The notes: generated by a model not told the origin, from the letters alone. DNA of 64,000 nucleotides from Gnetum montanum (GCA_015680685.1 MNCI01035854.1:539981-603980); one strand, 5' to 3'. Shown: positions 1 through 12,560, numbered from the stretch's first letter. Program-made: numbers and translations.

Positions 1-203
1 CGCTAGGCTCACGTTGCAGCGTGACCACAACGTGACTGTGAAAATTACCATTTTTAGCATGACCTGTCAACAACGCCAGCGTGAGTGACCAAGGCAAGCC
101 AGCATGAGTTGCATGCCTTAGTTAAATTTTTGCCTTCCGAATGCTGGAAAGGGCATGAGTCACTTTTGCTTCAAAGTGCTAGTCTGAAATTAGTGGTGTT
201 TTA
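1..203 (-). mobile_element. End of a Tat-type LTR (fifth element, cut by window edge)
   Basis: The stretch ends in agtggtgtttta, closely resembling the right ends of the E3 and E4 LTRs (tggtgtttta, tggtgttttca). Directly after it, at about 204, sequence homologous to the E2 polymerase region begins. It is therefore read as the sense-5' end of another minus-strand Tat-type LTR inserted in E1. No target-site duplication can be checked because the other end is outside the window. The exact boundary is uncertain by 1-2 bases. Confidence 0.55.
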
Positions 204-1548
204 CTCCTCTTCTTTGTTGTCCCATCTCAACCAAGACAAGTGGTCAATGACCATGTTCTTGGTTCCCTTTTAATTTACCATTGTGAGATTGAATTCTTGT
301 AAGATCACTAGCCATTGTATGACATGGGGGCTCATCGTTGGTTTATTCATAAGAAATTGAACTACACTGTGGTCTGTGTGCATGGAAACCTTGTACCCAA
401 ACACATAGTGCCTAAATTTCTACAAGGCATACACCATCGCTATCAGCTCTTTCTCTATTGTGGTGTAATTCAGTTGTGCACCCACAATGCTTCAGCTTGC
501 ATAGTGGATATAGTAAGGACATTTCTGATTGTCTAACTGTGTGAGCATGACTTCCAAAGCATAATTGGAAGTGTTTGTCATAATGTGAAAAGGTTTGGAC
601 TAGTCAAGTGCTTATAGTCATAATGTGCTTTTGCTTGAGTTGCTAGAATGCATTCTCACATTTCTCGGTCCAGACGAATGGAGCATCCTTCTTTATAAGC
701 TCCACCAATGGTTTGACGATCTTAGAGAAATTCTCTATGAAGCACCGATAGTAGCCAATGTGACCAAGGAATGATCAAACATCTTTGATAATTTTTAGTT
801 GGTGGGTAATTCCTTGGATGATCCTTATTTTCTCAAGGTCCATCTCAATTCCTACTTTTGATATTTTGTATCCCAAAACAATGCCCTCTTGGACCATTAG
901 ATGGCTCTTTTTCCAATTGAGCTGAAGGATGGTCTCTACACACGTTTTTAGCACTTGCTCAAGATGATCTAGATCTTGCTCAAATGTAGCCCCATAGGTG
1001 GAGAAGTCATCCATGAAGATCTCCACCCTACTATCGATTTGCTATTGAAAGATGCTCAAGACAAGGCATTGGAAAGTTGTAGGGGCATTGCATAGACCAA
1101 ATGGCATAATTTTGTATGCAAAAGTCCCATAGGGACTTATGAATGTGGTTTTGACCTAATCCTCGAACGTGATCTTGATTTGGTTATTACCATTATAACC
1201 ATCCAAAAAGCTGTAATAACAATGTTCAAAGATGATGTCCAACACTTAATCCACAAATGGCAATGGAAAATAATATGTGTACATTACCATGTTCAATAGC
1301 CTAAAGTCAATACAAACACTTTACTTGCCACCTTTCTTTGACACTATCACAAGTGGGCTAACCCACTTGCTATTTGCAATGGGATAGATGAACCCCATCT
1401 TGAGGAGTTGTTCAATCTCCTCTTTGATGATTTGCTTGAGCTTAGGTTTCAATTGTCACTATGGCTACCTCTTTGGCTTCATAGAAGGATCAGTATATAT
1501 GCAATGCTGGCATATCCATGGATCAATTTTAGTCAGTTCATGATATGA
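204..1548 (-). pseudogene. E1 reverse transcriptase / RNase H remnant
   Basis: Minus-strand translation shows the Ty3/gypsy reverse transcriptase blocks in order: a KQIIKEEIEQLLKMGFIYPI segment near 1440-1380, the VSPLVIVSKKGGK block near 1340, the palm motif FMDDFSTYG near 1015, then GIVLGYKISKVGIE near 850 and the connection to RNase H around 760-400. Typical families read VFMDDFSVYG and GIVLGHKIS, so the palm motif with its DD pair is kept. Several in-frame stops (for example near 776, 1045 and 1250) show it cannot make a full polyprotein. It continues from the E1 protease and is truncated on the left by the LTR at 1-203. Confidence 0.8.
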
Positions 1549-2510
1549 CTAGGCGAAGGTTTTTGGCCATTTGTTAATCATTTTTAATAGCTTATTTTTA
1601 TGTTTAGGAGCAAGATTTACATTGATTATAACCAGCTTACCATTTTTTAGGAAAGCATATTTCATTTTGGCTAACAAAGTTTTCAACTCTAGGGGCTCAT
1701 GTTTGAAACTTTTAGGGATTTCCAACTCTTCCCAATTGGTGTCATCAGGTTCATCATCGAAGAGTTGGCCATGAACTTGCTCTAGTTCATCCATGCCTTT
1801 AACGTAGGCACTCATTAGGCTCTTAGTTGGTTCCATGCATATTGTTGAACTACTTTTAGGATAAGCTATTAGTCACTTGGTGCTATCTTGCTTTATGGCT
1901 GCTATGTACAGGTACCTTTGAATTTTTGTCACATTTGCACATTGTCTGCATGCTATGATAGATGTACTTTTGATGAACCATAATTTTTGCACATAGTTAA
2001 ACCCTATGTCATTGTACGTGATGCATGGAATGTGCTTCTTCTCTATTTTTCCAAATTCATTTTCCTTAAAAATCTCCAAGGAGAGGTTTCTAATTTCAAA
2101 CTATGCATCAATGGTGCTCAACTAAGCCCTTCCCATGATGATTGGAAAGTACCCCTTGCAATTATCAACATAAATCACCAAGAAGTTAGCAGGATAGGAC
2201 CGCCCATAGATGGTGGTCATAATGTCCTCCATTAGTCCTAAGGGAATAGTGATGCTCTAGTCTGCCAAATCAAGATGAATGTTCCTCTTCTTGAGTGGAG
2301 GTAGGTTCTAGGCTTTGTACATGTCATGAGAAATCAGATTCACACCAAAGATTGAGTTTAGAAGATCTTTGTCAGGCTCATTCTTGGTGATTTGCAAATA
2401 GATTAGGGGACTCCCAAGATTAGATATTTTTCTGGAAAAGACACCAACTTTTATCCAATCTATGACAACATGGGTCAAAATCATAGTATGCACCTTCGAA
2501 GGCATTTGGT
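1549..2510 (-). pseudogene. E1 protease and protease-RT linker remnant
   Basis: The minus strand encodes a retropepsin-like segment ending LISHDMYKA near 2310, followed by the VEDIMTTI-type strand region near 2225 and, after a break, the linker preceding reverse transcriptase (1549-1836, with the LELKTLLAKMKYAFLKNGK block usual in Athila-type pol). The active site expected as LLDSGASVNL reads LLNSIFGVNL, so the catalytic aspartate is an asparagine and the protease is dead. The order protease, linker, reverse transcriptase matches E2 at 31700-32620, which supports the assignment. Confidence 0.7.
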
Positions 2511-5110
2511 TTGAAGGGTTCTTGAACTAGTTTGCAGAGTATGAGGGAGAAGCAGGGTCATCAATTGCAGGTGTATGTAAGGGCTTTATAGGACTATTGT
2601 TTCAAAGGAAGGGTCTTTTTCAGGGTTTATGTTTTGAACCATTCCTTTGAGGAGCCAATTATAAATTGACAATGCTAGTGGCATTACGTTGCTACAGTTG
2701 GGCTGGAATTTTGACTTGCATTGATAGAGAAGGTGGTAATTGAGTTGAGGGTGGAGGGACATGAGTAAAAGGATGAGGAAGATAATGAGAAAATGGGGAT
2801 TCCCCTCTCGGATATTGGGCTCTATAGTATTTAGGATAGGAGTAGTGATGCTAGAATGAAGCATGACTAGAAGAGTTATGCAGAGAAATGGGTTGTTGGA
2901 CATAGTACTTATATGGATCAAGCTGTTGGTAAGGGTACTGCTACCTTTATGGTGGCATCCCCCATGACTGTGGGTCTTGCCACTGATGATACTGCTCATA
3001 AGGTTGTGGTGGAGCTCCACTCAAATAGTAGGCTTGTTGTTGGTGGAACTGCCCAGGGTTGCCTTAAGGATAAGACAACCTTCTAGGTGCTTGCCTTCTT
3101 TCTAATCTAAGATTTAAAGCATATATCCTAGATTCCTATAAGTGTGACACCATATGACAACATTCATTAGGATGTTTGTATTGGTAGATGTCACATCCAT
3201 GATTATCATCTAATTCGAAGTCCATAACCTCATCTACTACAGTAGTCTTGCTTGATGGGCATGTTCAAATTCCTTCCTTCTCTTGTGATCATGATTACTA
3301 TGCTCCTTGAATTCCTATGGTATTTTTAGAGCAGTTTGGAACTTCTTATCCAAAGAGTCTCACATTTTTCTAACTTAGCTAAAATTTCAGAAACAGACTT
3401 TTGAATCGGCAAGGTCTTTCACTACACCACTTCATCAAGCAATGCCTCCTCTTCATTATCACAAAAATGGACCTCCCGTTTATGGATGGAAGGATCCTAG
3501 TTGTACTCTTCTACACTTTCCCTTTTTATCAACCCTCCTTCTTCTTTGGAAACCTGCTCAATGAGCCTTTGGATCTAATGGACTCTAACTTTTGAAAGTC
3601 TCCCTTGGGAATAGACCCTAAGAGTTCTCCTTGTTTCTATGAGAAACCCATCTATGATATGGCAGAGTTGCTTCCTTTGAAAATAACCATGGCCAGGACA
3701 TGGGTGCAAGAGAAAATAGTACTTACTCATGGCTACATCCAAGGGTTCATGTGTTCCTTCTTTACAACCTTGGATCTACTTTCTCACATTGGCCACTCGG
3801 GAGTACATCTGATACTTATCATTGAAGAGCTCAAGCATTGTACTCCAACATCTAATTAATTTCAGTTCTAAGGATTGGTACCAACTTTTAGCTTCTTTGA
3901 TGAGTGTCCTTGGAAACAACTTTAATTTTTGCCATTCGTTTTTGATGTTTTACAAGGCACAGACATCGTGAAAATCTTGAAGATGGTTTTATGGATTTGA
4001 GTTGTATCCCCATTTGAACTTGGGGATATTCTTCATATCCAACTGCTTGATTCTACCATCCTTCACATACCTCATTGGCATCCTCACTGCCTTTACAATG
4101 TTCAACATATTTCTTGTTGCAAGCAAAGGTTCATCATGGTCATAGCTTCTATGATGGCCATGATGCCCATGATGTTCTCTACTACCTCTTCTTTTATGAT
4201 GGTGGGCCTCCCTTGATTGCCCACGCCCTTGGTCTCTACTAGTTCAACAGGCTCTACAATCATCTTTATCCTGCCAGTCACCTCCATCACGGTCACGTCT
4301 TCTGTGGCTTCAATCGGAGCTAGAGGAGGAAGAAGAGGATGTTGAAGGTGAAGAAGAGAAAGGAGAGCCAACACCAGCACAATGCTCGCTACCCCCTCTT
4401 CTTCAGTCATAGCCATGATCATCATGTTTGTCCATGTTCCTACCTTGACTCCCACCTTTGGAGTCCCCATGGTCATGGGACCTGTTCTTGTCTAAACGAG
4501 GATTATTTATAGTGGACTACAAGTTCTAGTTTAGGCCTTCCTCATCAAAGTTAAGAGGAGGAGAGTTAGTGAATTGATAATCCCTAGAGAAGGCATCCTT
4601 TCCATCTTTCTGGCCCAGTAGGAACAAGGGGTTATTAAATCATTTTCCCTTCAATGCGTCATAGCACATCTCTTGTTCTAAATCTTTCTTGCATTGTGTT
4701 TCAATGGGATGGTAGTCCTGATAGTTATGGTCCTTCACAATGTATTTAGCATTGAGCCCTTGGATACCCAACCTCATAAGAGTTTGGAGCAACATCACAG
4801 GAACCGATCAATTGGATGACAACACAATCTTTCCTTCCATATCCCTCCATCGTAGCTATTCATCTTGATGTAAGATGAAGGTAAAATTAGGCACATACTT
4901 ATCGAGATAAGTATATACCACTATGCATTGCTGGGGTATTAGCTGATTTGACACCCCCCCCCCCCCCCCCCCCACATCTTTGTTGATTGGATGTATGCTA
5001 GAACGACAACAAAGAATCATCCATGTGAGAACAAGCCATTTTAGAACTTTGATAATAGTGTGCTTGTAATATACTTTGTTAATTGAATGATTTAACTTTA
5101 ACGAGTTCAT
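2511..5110 (-). pseudogene. E1 gag remnant
   Basis: This is collinear with the E2 gag region (32720-35260). From the sense 5' side it holds a leader block with VPNFTFILHQDE near 4860, a charged histidine/arginine/aspartate-rich linker around 4100-4480, a retrotransposon gag core with LKLFPRTLIKEAKSWYQSLE near 3900-3850, and a proline/tyrosine/glutamine-rich tail near 2600-3050. Frameshifts and stops are frequent. A 20-base C run (4954-4973) absent from the E2 equivalent interrupts the leader. No zinc knuckle is evident. Confidence 0.6.
4954..4973. repeat. Homopolymer of 20 C
   Basis: An uninterrupted run of twenty C lies in the gag leader of E1. On the sense strand it is poly-G. The aligned part of E2 has no such run. 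It may be slippage growth or a sequencing or polishing artefact. Confidence 0.9.
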
Positions 5111-5149
5111 TACAACATCATTGAATAATTTCCACTAACTCCTAAATAG

Positions 5150-5154
5150 CACAC
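5150..5154. repeat. Target-site duplication of E2, left copy (cacac)
   Basis: cacac directly precedes the left LTR of E2 and matches cacac at 46369-46373 after its right LTR. This joins the two halves of E1. Confidence 0.85.
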
Positions 5155-5768
5155 TAATGAGCGGCAAAGTACCCCTACGTACAACCATACGAATCATAAA
5201 GTGTTCATGCATCATCCAGCTAAACTACATGGACTTTGTAGTTTTTGGTGTATTAGTTCTCTAGGGAAGTAAACTTTATGTTGAGGACATTTGTTGTCTT
5301 CCCAACTACACTTGTGAAGCTCAAGGGTATGGTTTAAGTGTAATTGAGGCACATGATTTTTGTCATTTTATATTTTACAATTTTGGTAATTAAAGTAAAG
5401 AGATGAAGTGGTTTAATAACTAATCTAATTTAACTACTTAACTAGCCTCCAACTAGTCTTTATTGTAGTACATACTAGTGTGGTTTAGGTACAACAATGC
5501 TCAAATAAATATCCATACACTTACTAACTCTTGTTGTGGGCACTAAAAGAAATATTCTAACTCTCAAATAGAAAAACTGTAGAAGCTTTGCTACTACTAT
5601 GACTTGATGCCCATAAACATGGCTATGAGCTTGTATTTATAGTTTTTATTACATGATTGCATTGATGGGGCCTCGTAGACATAGCAAACGCTATGTTGAC
5701 GAGGCAACACCCTGTAAATGAGGCCCTGTCGATGAGGGCCCATCGACACAAGACTTTCATGCTCATCA
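5155..5768 (-). repeat. E2 3' LTR
   Basis: It is homologous to 35290-35805 joined to 45965-46368. It begins taatgag (mutated from tgatgag) and ends gctcatca. About 310 bp present in the 5' LTR is missing near 5455, which explains the length of 614 against roughly 920 bp. Confidence 0.85.
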
Positions 5769-5780
5769 TACCCCCACGAC
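5769..5780 (-). promoter_or_regulatory. E2 polypurine tract
   Basis: The sense strand reads gtcgtgggggta directly before the TGATGAGC start of the 3' LTR. This is the expected primer site for plus-strand DNA synthesis and fixes the orientation of E2. Confidence 0.75.
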
Positions 5781-8700
5781 TGAGTGAAAACTCATCCTCG
5801 AGTTCCTTTACAAAATTGGAAAGGTATGGATTATTAATTGATTCTTGACATAACAAATTGACATAACATAACTGAGTGCTTGAGTGTATAAATTAACAAA
5901 TTACAAAAATTGTAGTGTTCATGACACAAAATTGAACACCATGACATGCCTACAAAAAATTGGATAGTACATCCTATGATGCCATGAAGATGGTGGAGAA
6001 GATCAGACAATCTTAGGTAGTCAAGGCTCCTGAGATTCTGAAGGACCTTCATCAAATTCGGGCACATGTGGTGGTTGAGGTGGTTGTGCTTGTCCTACTG
6101 TGGCTACAACCTCCGGTGAAAGGAAAAAAGCATTTAGTAATGCTTTCATCTTCTCCTCCTTACTTCAGGGATCATTCACGAACCATGTGACATCACCAAT
6201 GTGGGTTGTAATGGGGATATCCCATGGATAGGACATTAACGGGAACATCTCCTTTACATTGGCAAACTAGGCAGTGAACTATTTACGTTTGACATCAAAC
6301 ACCCTTACTGCATTCTGTAGTTCTTGGTACTAGTTCATCCTTTTGGCTAGGTTCTCAATGTTAGATCTTTGATCAATGTATATACCCTTGAGAACTTCGA
6401 GTTTAGTGTTTTTCACTGCAAGCTTTTGCTTGGTGCCTTTGTGATGCTTGAACTTGGCCTCATACAACAAGAACAAGCTAGCTAGCTATTTCTCCAATTC
6501 CAACCATGGTTGTCTGGTAGTCAACATGGCCAAATTTGCATATAAGAGATTAGCGAGCTCCATATATTCTGTCATCTTCTCAATTTGCAACTCCTTCATG
6601 CAAATTTCCCCCTTGCTGTAGGCATCTATCCCATCAATGATAGGTTGCCAAACTTCTCTTCCTTGCTGGAGTTTCTAGAGGGCTTCATTGACTTTCACCT
6701 TCACCAACTGGATGTGTTTTTCATTTACTTCTTTTTATAGATCAACCTACTCTCTGTAATGATCTTTAAATCTCTCAAATTTGAGAGCCTCTGATTTCCA
6801 AGCAGCTACCTTAATTATAGTTTTCTAGTGATGGGCATGAATATCCTCCATGAAGAGGTTTCTATTTCCCACTACCAATCTCCTTAGTTCTATGTTTGCT
6901 TTGGCCAGTTGCTCTTGATGTTGATGGATGAAGTCAATTAATTATTGTTTGTGCTCATCAACATTCTATAGGTGATGGTTCTCTATGGTCAATTGTATGT
7001 TCTACTAGCAGGTTTGATCTAAGGCCTTTTAAATTTTGTGTTATGTGACCTCTACTAAGGATTAGCAGAACACCATCATCTCTATTTTACCCTCAACCCC
7101 TTTCAATCTAGTGTTAAGTTGTTTAATAGCTTCATCTCTTGTCAATGCCAAGTTGAGAAATGTAGGGTCGACAATTTGGGCTCTTAATTCAACAACTTCA
7201 GTAGCCAAGCATTCGTTTAGCTCCTTGGCTATTTTGAGTTGCCCCTCTAAGATGATGTTCTTACCCCTTGCATTTAACAGCTCCAATTGGGTTGCAATAA
7301 TATCATTCGGAAGGTCAAAGACATTCGAAAGTAGTTGCCTAGTTCTTACCAGTTGGTCTAGCAAATCTTCATGTCGTGTAGCATTTATTCTACTGCTTAT
7401 GGTCCCTACAAACATCTGCACATCCTTAAGTGTTGTGATGTCTGGTATAGATTTTGCAGGTGTGTTAAGTGTTTTGGTAATTCAATCAGCACCACTTCTG
7501 CTGTTGTCTCCTACCCTTGGTGTTGCATCACCAATACAGTTGCCCCCTCACCTTCCCCCAAGCACATTGAGAAGAGTGTGACATTCTCAGAGATTTATAG
7601 GAGTGACTACTGTTCTACGAGAGATACCATGACCTCTTTGGTGCTAAGATTCAACCTTGAGAGCAACTATGTTCTTTAGGTTGAGAAAATAGATCCACCT
7701 CCACCCATCAAGCTGATTTTTTGGGCCATCTCATTTAGGCGACTCATTACCAATATATACACAGATGGGTCCTTGCAACTCATGCCTGCTCATTGCTCTT
7801 GTTCACTTAGGATCCATTCTCATTATTTGTGCAACCGTTGGATTGTTGTAACGATGTCTAGCATAGTTTTTTAAGTGGAAAGTGAAGGTGGTGGTTGCTA
7901 CTCCTCTTCTTGAATAGTCATTGCAAATGTCTTGTCTTTTATTATTTCCACTTAGTTAGGGGTTGAAACATGCCTAACAGCATCATTGGTGTAATGGACT
8001 ATTCCTCCCCTCTGACAAAGTTTTCTGATGAGGCATAAGAAGGGGAGTGTCTTCCTTCCACATCTATTTTCTTTAAACCACTTCTCCATCTCTAGATAGA
8101 TCAGTCGTGGAAGATTAACAAGGAATCTCCCACTTAAAGAGGTGCATGCTCAGGCAGAAAAGATGATAAATTTTCTTAGCCTCACTGTGGGATTGAGGTG
8201 GAAGGCTGCAATCTTGTAGTGGATCCTTTTTGTCTGTGTGAGTGTGCCAAACTCCTTATAGTCGCCACCATAGCACTGTTGCAACGATTCTTTCTTGATG
8301 TTGGGATCCACCTGCATTGGGATTGCAACAAGACTTGCCCCTATTTCTAGCAACCCAAGCTCCTCAACAATGGCTTGCACTAAGAAGGACACTGAGATGT
8401 CCTTGATTTTTACCATTGATCTAGGCTACCTAGTGTTTCAAAATAAAAATGTCTCTCCCATGTACCACTTCCTAGTGGAAGTAATGATTGGCCACATGGG
8501 AGAGGTCTTCAATGGGTCTTGTACTTTTTTTGGTCCTTGCTCTAGGAAAGGGCCAAAGTCTAACTCTTGGAGCATCATTTTTTGGACCTCCCTCAATCTA
8601 ATTTGATTTAGGAAAGCTTCTGTCAAGGTTACCTCAAGATTTGCTTATTGCGCTGATGCATCATCTCAATTGGAGTGTTTTATTGTTGTTGCTAGTTCTA

Positions 8701-8900
8701 GAATTTGTCGAATAGATTCCACCTCAACCTCTTCCCTAAGAGGACCTATGGCATGGGTTTCAAGTGGTTCTTCTTGGGCCCTTCTTGTCCTAGGTTGTTT
8801 CTCCCTTGGTTGAGATGGTCTTGCTTCTTGTGTGTGCTTTCTTTTGGTGCCATCTACAATCACAACACATTCATGGATTAGTAGATACAATGTGTAACTT
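5781..8900 (-). pseudogene. E2 3' reading frame between integrase and 3' LTR (env position), unknown function
   Basis: A broken minus-strand reading frame occupies the position where Athila elements carry an env-like frame. Pieces are a basic N-terminal part (8666-8890, TKRKHTQEARPSQPREKQ), a hydrophobic/amphipathic part (8150-8626, with RIHYKIAAFHLNPTVRLRKF) and a long leucine/glutamate/lysine-rich coiled-coil-like part (7062-7421 and below). No transmembrane segment or furin-like site is seen, so calling it an envelope would be unsupported. Stops such as those near 8435, 8147 and 7700 break it. Its layout (helical HY..A motif domain then coiled coil) loosely recalls the antisense gene of E3, but this is an impression only. 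Confidence 0.5.
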
Positions 8901-10917
8901 TTAAATTTCTAAATACCTTCTCTTGTTAGTCAATTACACTTTGGCTAAGGTTGGAACATGGCAGATTGATTATTTTATTAATTAATTATTAATTTTAATT
9001 GCAAATGTCACCAGAGCTTGTTAAAAAAGTTTAACTCTTGTAATTTGGTGTTTAATAATTGATCTCTTAGTTAAACCTTTGTGGGAGTTAGAAAAATGGT
9101 GAAAAATTTTCCAAAAATGGCACATTTGTGGCCCCCACGATGAAGAGCTTACCTTTGGTAGCTACAGGGTCAAAGAACAAAGTGATTTGGATAAAAGGTT
9201 AGGAAGTTATTAGCTTTGGAAGGTTCTAGGCTTTGAAAATTTGAAAAACTCCCTTGGCGTTTGTGAGAAAATGTAAAAATTTTGAAGTGGGTCACGTATA
9301 TATATAGAGTTTTTCCCATACATCAATAAGGCCCTATATATGAGTCCTTGTATACAAGTCTGCTCCATCAACAAGGCCCCATATATAGAGCCCATTAGGA
9401 AAATTTTGAAATTTAAATATCTTAAAAACTACAAAGAATTTTTCAATGAATTTGGGGTCCATGGAGTCCTAGAAATCCAAGGATATGAGGAAATCATTAA
9501 AGAGGGTCTTTGAAAGCTTAAAAATTGAAAAATGTGATGGAGAATGTGTTTATTAAACAAAATATGTAAACGAGCACATGGCTTGATGTAGAATATGGGT
9601 GTACGAAGGATTCTAATTGTAGGAATATCTAAGGATAAGGTGCTTAATGAACCCAACCAAGGGATACGCAAGTGGATCCTCCCCATAGGAGGCACATGCC
9701 TTTTTTCCCCCTTGCATAACCTCAACTTGAGGAGTCCATGGGCCATAGGTGATTAATGGTTGATGAAAGTTAAAGACCAAAACCCAAAAGATTCTACCTA
9801 AGAATTCCAGTAACTGAATTAAGAACATGGACACCAGTGGTGAGGTGAATTATGGTTAGCAGAGATGGATGATGGAGAAGGTGGAATGGAATTCCGAATT
9901 AAGGTCATAATAAGTCCCTTGTGAATTTTGTGTTTAAATGACCTGAGAAGATCCATCCTTAGTCTAGACCAAAACCAACCTCTTTTAGTGACTTCGCATC
10001 GCCACTCCAAGACTGATCCACCCCCTTAAGACACAAGAGTGCACCCACAGAACAATTACCATTCCATAAAAAGGAGAAAAGAGAAGTAGGAAGTGAGATA
10101 GGGCCTTAGTTAGAGGGGACCTTCAGGCATAGGTAACATGTCTTTCTAGTCCCATAACTAGTGCTTGTAACTCATTTATTTGTCTAAGGGATATGCTTTG
10201 AATTCCCATAATGTTTTTGTTGTTATTTTTTTTTTACTTTCTTATTAGATGGGAACCATACCATGCAAAGACTTTATTCGACTTCCTGTTATTGGATGAC
10301 ATGGAATGGTAAGAAGTCTTTGCAAACACTCAAGCATCCAAGGAAGTGGAAGAGTACAAAGAGTATTAAGTCCCCTTGAAGTCACACCCTATACGAACCT
10401 TTAAATCCTTCCTAATTCCAAAAACTACCAAGGTTACTAATTTATTAAAATTTTATTTAATGAAATGAACCTTAAACTTCTCAAACAAGGAAAATCATAG
10501 AGTTTTTGAATGGGTGGATATTGTGGACTCACTACTTGTTCCATGAAAAAGAAACCATGAATTAGCCATTGACACAAAAATTCAAAAATAGAAACTAGAC
10601 ATCAACAAACAAAACATGAAGCACAAACCACCATTAGTAATAACTACATCACCACTATGTCCTATTGGCATAAAGCATATTTATTAGCAAACATTGAAAA
10701 TCACAGTCAAACAAAACAAAGTAAAATATATAAGACAGTATAAAATATTCAAGAAAGATGTAAATGTACTAACAATGGTGTAAAACAAAAATGGTGTAAA
10801 AATAGAAAAAATATTTAAAATCAAAAAGATGTAAAAGAAATAAATTGCAAAGACAAAAATGTGTAAAACAAAGATGTGTAAAATAAAAAATAGAAAAACT
10901 AAGAAGCCACATATATG
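8901..10917 (-). other. E2 untranslated spacer between integrase and 3' reading frame
   Basis: AT-rich sequence with no supportable reading frame; short frames here show no family resemblance. On the sense strand it is T-rich near 10700-10900 with repeated ttttacac words. It follows the integrase end at 28996 once E3 is removed. Confidence 0.5.
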
Positions 10918-10922
10918 GTTAG
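10918..10922. repeat. Target-site duplication of E3, left copy (gttag)
   Basis: gttag precedes the tgttac start of the left LTR and is repeated at 28991-28995. Confidence 0.85.
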
Positions 10923-12544
10923 TGTTACAACCGAAAACATCGATGGTTGGAACACCGAGAGGNGGGGGTTGGTGGGCTATTTGCTTGGGGTAGTGATTGG
11001 TTTTTAAGTTGGCTTTCGAAGAGCATAATCTACAATTTTTAGCACTCTCATTGGCTTTGAGTTTTCTGGTTGGCTCTACAGTTTGGAGATCTGTGACCAT
11101 ACTACTTTGTGTAAGTTGTGCCTCTTCTGTGTTATATGTCCTATTGTACACCTTTCAGCAAAGTAAAGGATCAAACTCACGACTTTGGGGCGGTGCACTT
11201 TTTCACCCAAGTCTGTTTTGCTATTTGCTTACTATCATTGTTGTTTTGCACTATTTTCACCACTTTTCATTTATTGATCATTGATTTACTTTGCGTGTCT
11301 CGCTTCCGAAANGTTGTACTATGCAGGTGTGTGATGCTGGAGGTGAGCTTTGTTACGCTGTGACCATAATGCTAAAAATGCATGTGTGAAAAATCCAGGG
11401 TGCCAACAATGCAAGAAAAATGGAGCCTATGCTCCAAGACTACGTCTTCCCTACTCTTGCAAGTAGGGTCAAGCGTAGGAACAATTTTTTGGGGATTGAT
11501 CAAGGGTATGCAAAATGAAGCAAACTTGTTGATTTTATCCACCAAAGAGATATCATGGCAAGAATAATCATTGCCAACAAGTTATAGAGCTAACCGAAGA
11601 CATCTTGATGCCTCCATGCTAGTGTTGCACTACCCACGCTGTTCAGCACATTGGCGTAGCGAGTAACTGCTCACTACGCTGTGCTACACTATGTAGCATA
11701 GCATAGCGTAGCCACCAATCTTGATAGAAAACTTGCATAGGAGCCAAGAGCATTTGCTTGAGGCTTGGTAAGGCAAACAGCTGCAACTTTTGTCCTCCAT
11801 GCCGGAAAGCCTTCGGACTTGCTGAATTCATCTTTGGGATGTTTCTATCATTCTTGCATTGTTGCTACGCTATGCTATGCTATGTAGCGTAGCACAGCAT
11901 AACAGCTAGTGTATCATGCTTCCTTATTTAATCTACCATTTTTTTACCAAGAGACCTTGCTTGAGGCTTGAGAGCTAAGTGGGACAACTAGTTTTGGGGG
12001 CCAAAGTGTTACCAAGTGCAATCTTCTTGTTGGAGTCACTTGGCAAAGGGGGGCCTTTGTGTGCTTTGTCCCTGTTACACTATGCTGCTACTCTACATAG
12101 CGTAGCATAGTGTAGCACCCTGTGTCAGTGGGGCAAGTTTACTTGACGATTGCAACATGGGCAAATGCTTTGGAAGACCAACTTGTCATCAACTTACATC
12201 TTGGACGCTTAATTGATCTCTTCAAGGCTTGCTACGCTACGCAGCATAGTAGATTTCTATGCTAGAAAACTTGCTAAACTGTTTTACTCATCCCTAACAC
12301 TTTCGACAACCCCTAGGATGGTCTTTGGGTAGATTGCCAACTGGGTCAATTGTCCGATTGGGTAGGATGGAGAGTCTAGTAGGCCTGTCAGCCCCGGAGA
12401 TAGAAAACTTGCCGAACTGTACAGTCTATCCTTAGTGCCTACACTGTTCTGTTTGCCCATCATGACGCTGCACTTGTGGAAATCCTTGCCCAAATTCCAA
12501 TACTCTGTTGAAGCATGAGGGTCTTGAAATTCTACAGTGTTTCA
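10923..12544 (-). repeat. E3 3' LTR
   Basis: It pairs with 27147-28990 and reads TG at 10923 and CA at 12543-12544. It contains several imperfect palindromes built from gctatgctacgc words (near 11665-11715, 11862-11905, 12085-12118 and 12228-12262). The part 10964-11311 is inverted with respect to the other LTR and is bounded by N at 10963 and 11312, so sequence equivalent to 27189-27320 and 27670-27770 is missing or displaced. Confidence 0.85.
10964..11311. other. N-bounded inverted segment inside the E3 3' LTR
   Basis: This 348-bp block matches the reverse complement of 27321-27669 in the other LTR, whereas sequence on both sides matches in direct orientation. Single N bases at 10963 and 11312 mark both breakpoints, which suggests a scaffolding or gap-filling error rather than a biological inversion. 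Confidence 0.85.
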
Positions 12545-12560
12545 CTGGCCCCTCTTTATC
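12545..12560 (-). promoter_or_regulatory. E3 polypurine tract
   Basis: The sense strand reads gataaagaggggccag followed by the LTR start TGAAACACTG. E4 has a related tract (caaagacgggccaa) at the same place. Confidence 0.75.

Noticed and set aside
4102-4476. 124-codon minus-strand frame rich in Met, Glu and Val
   Set aside because: It is a frame-shifted reading of the E1 gag linker; the E2 homologue in another frame shows the charged Asp/His/Arg linker expected of gag.
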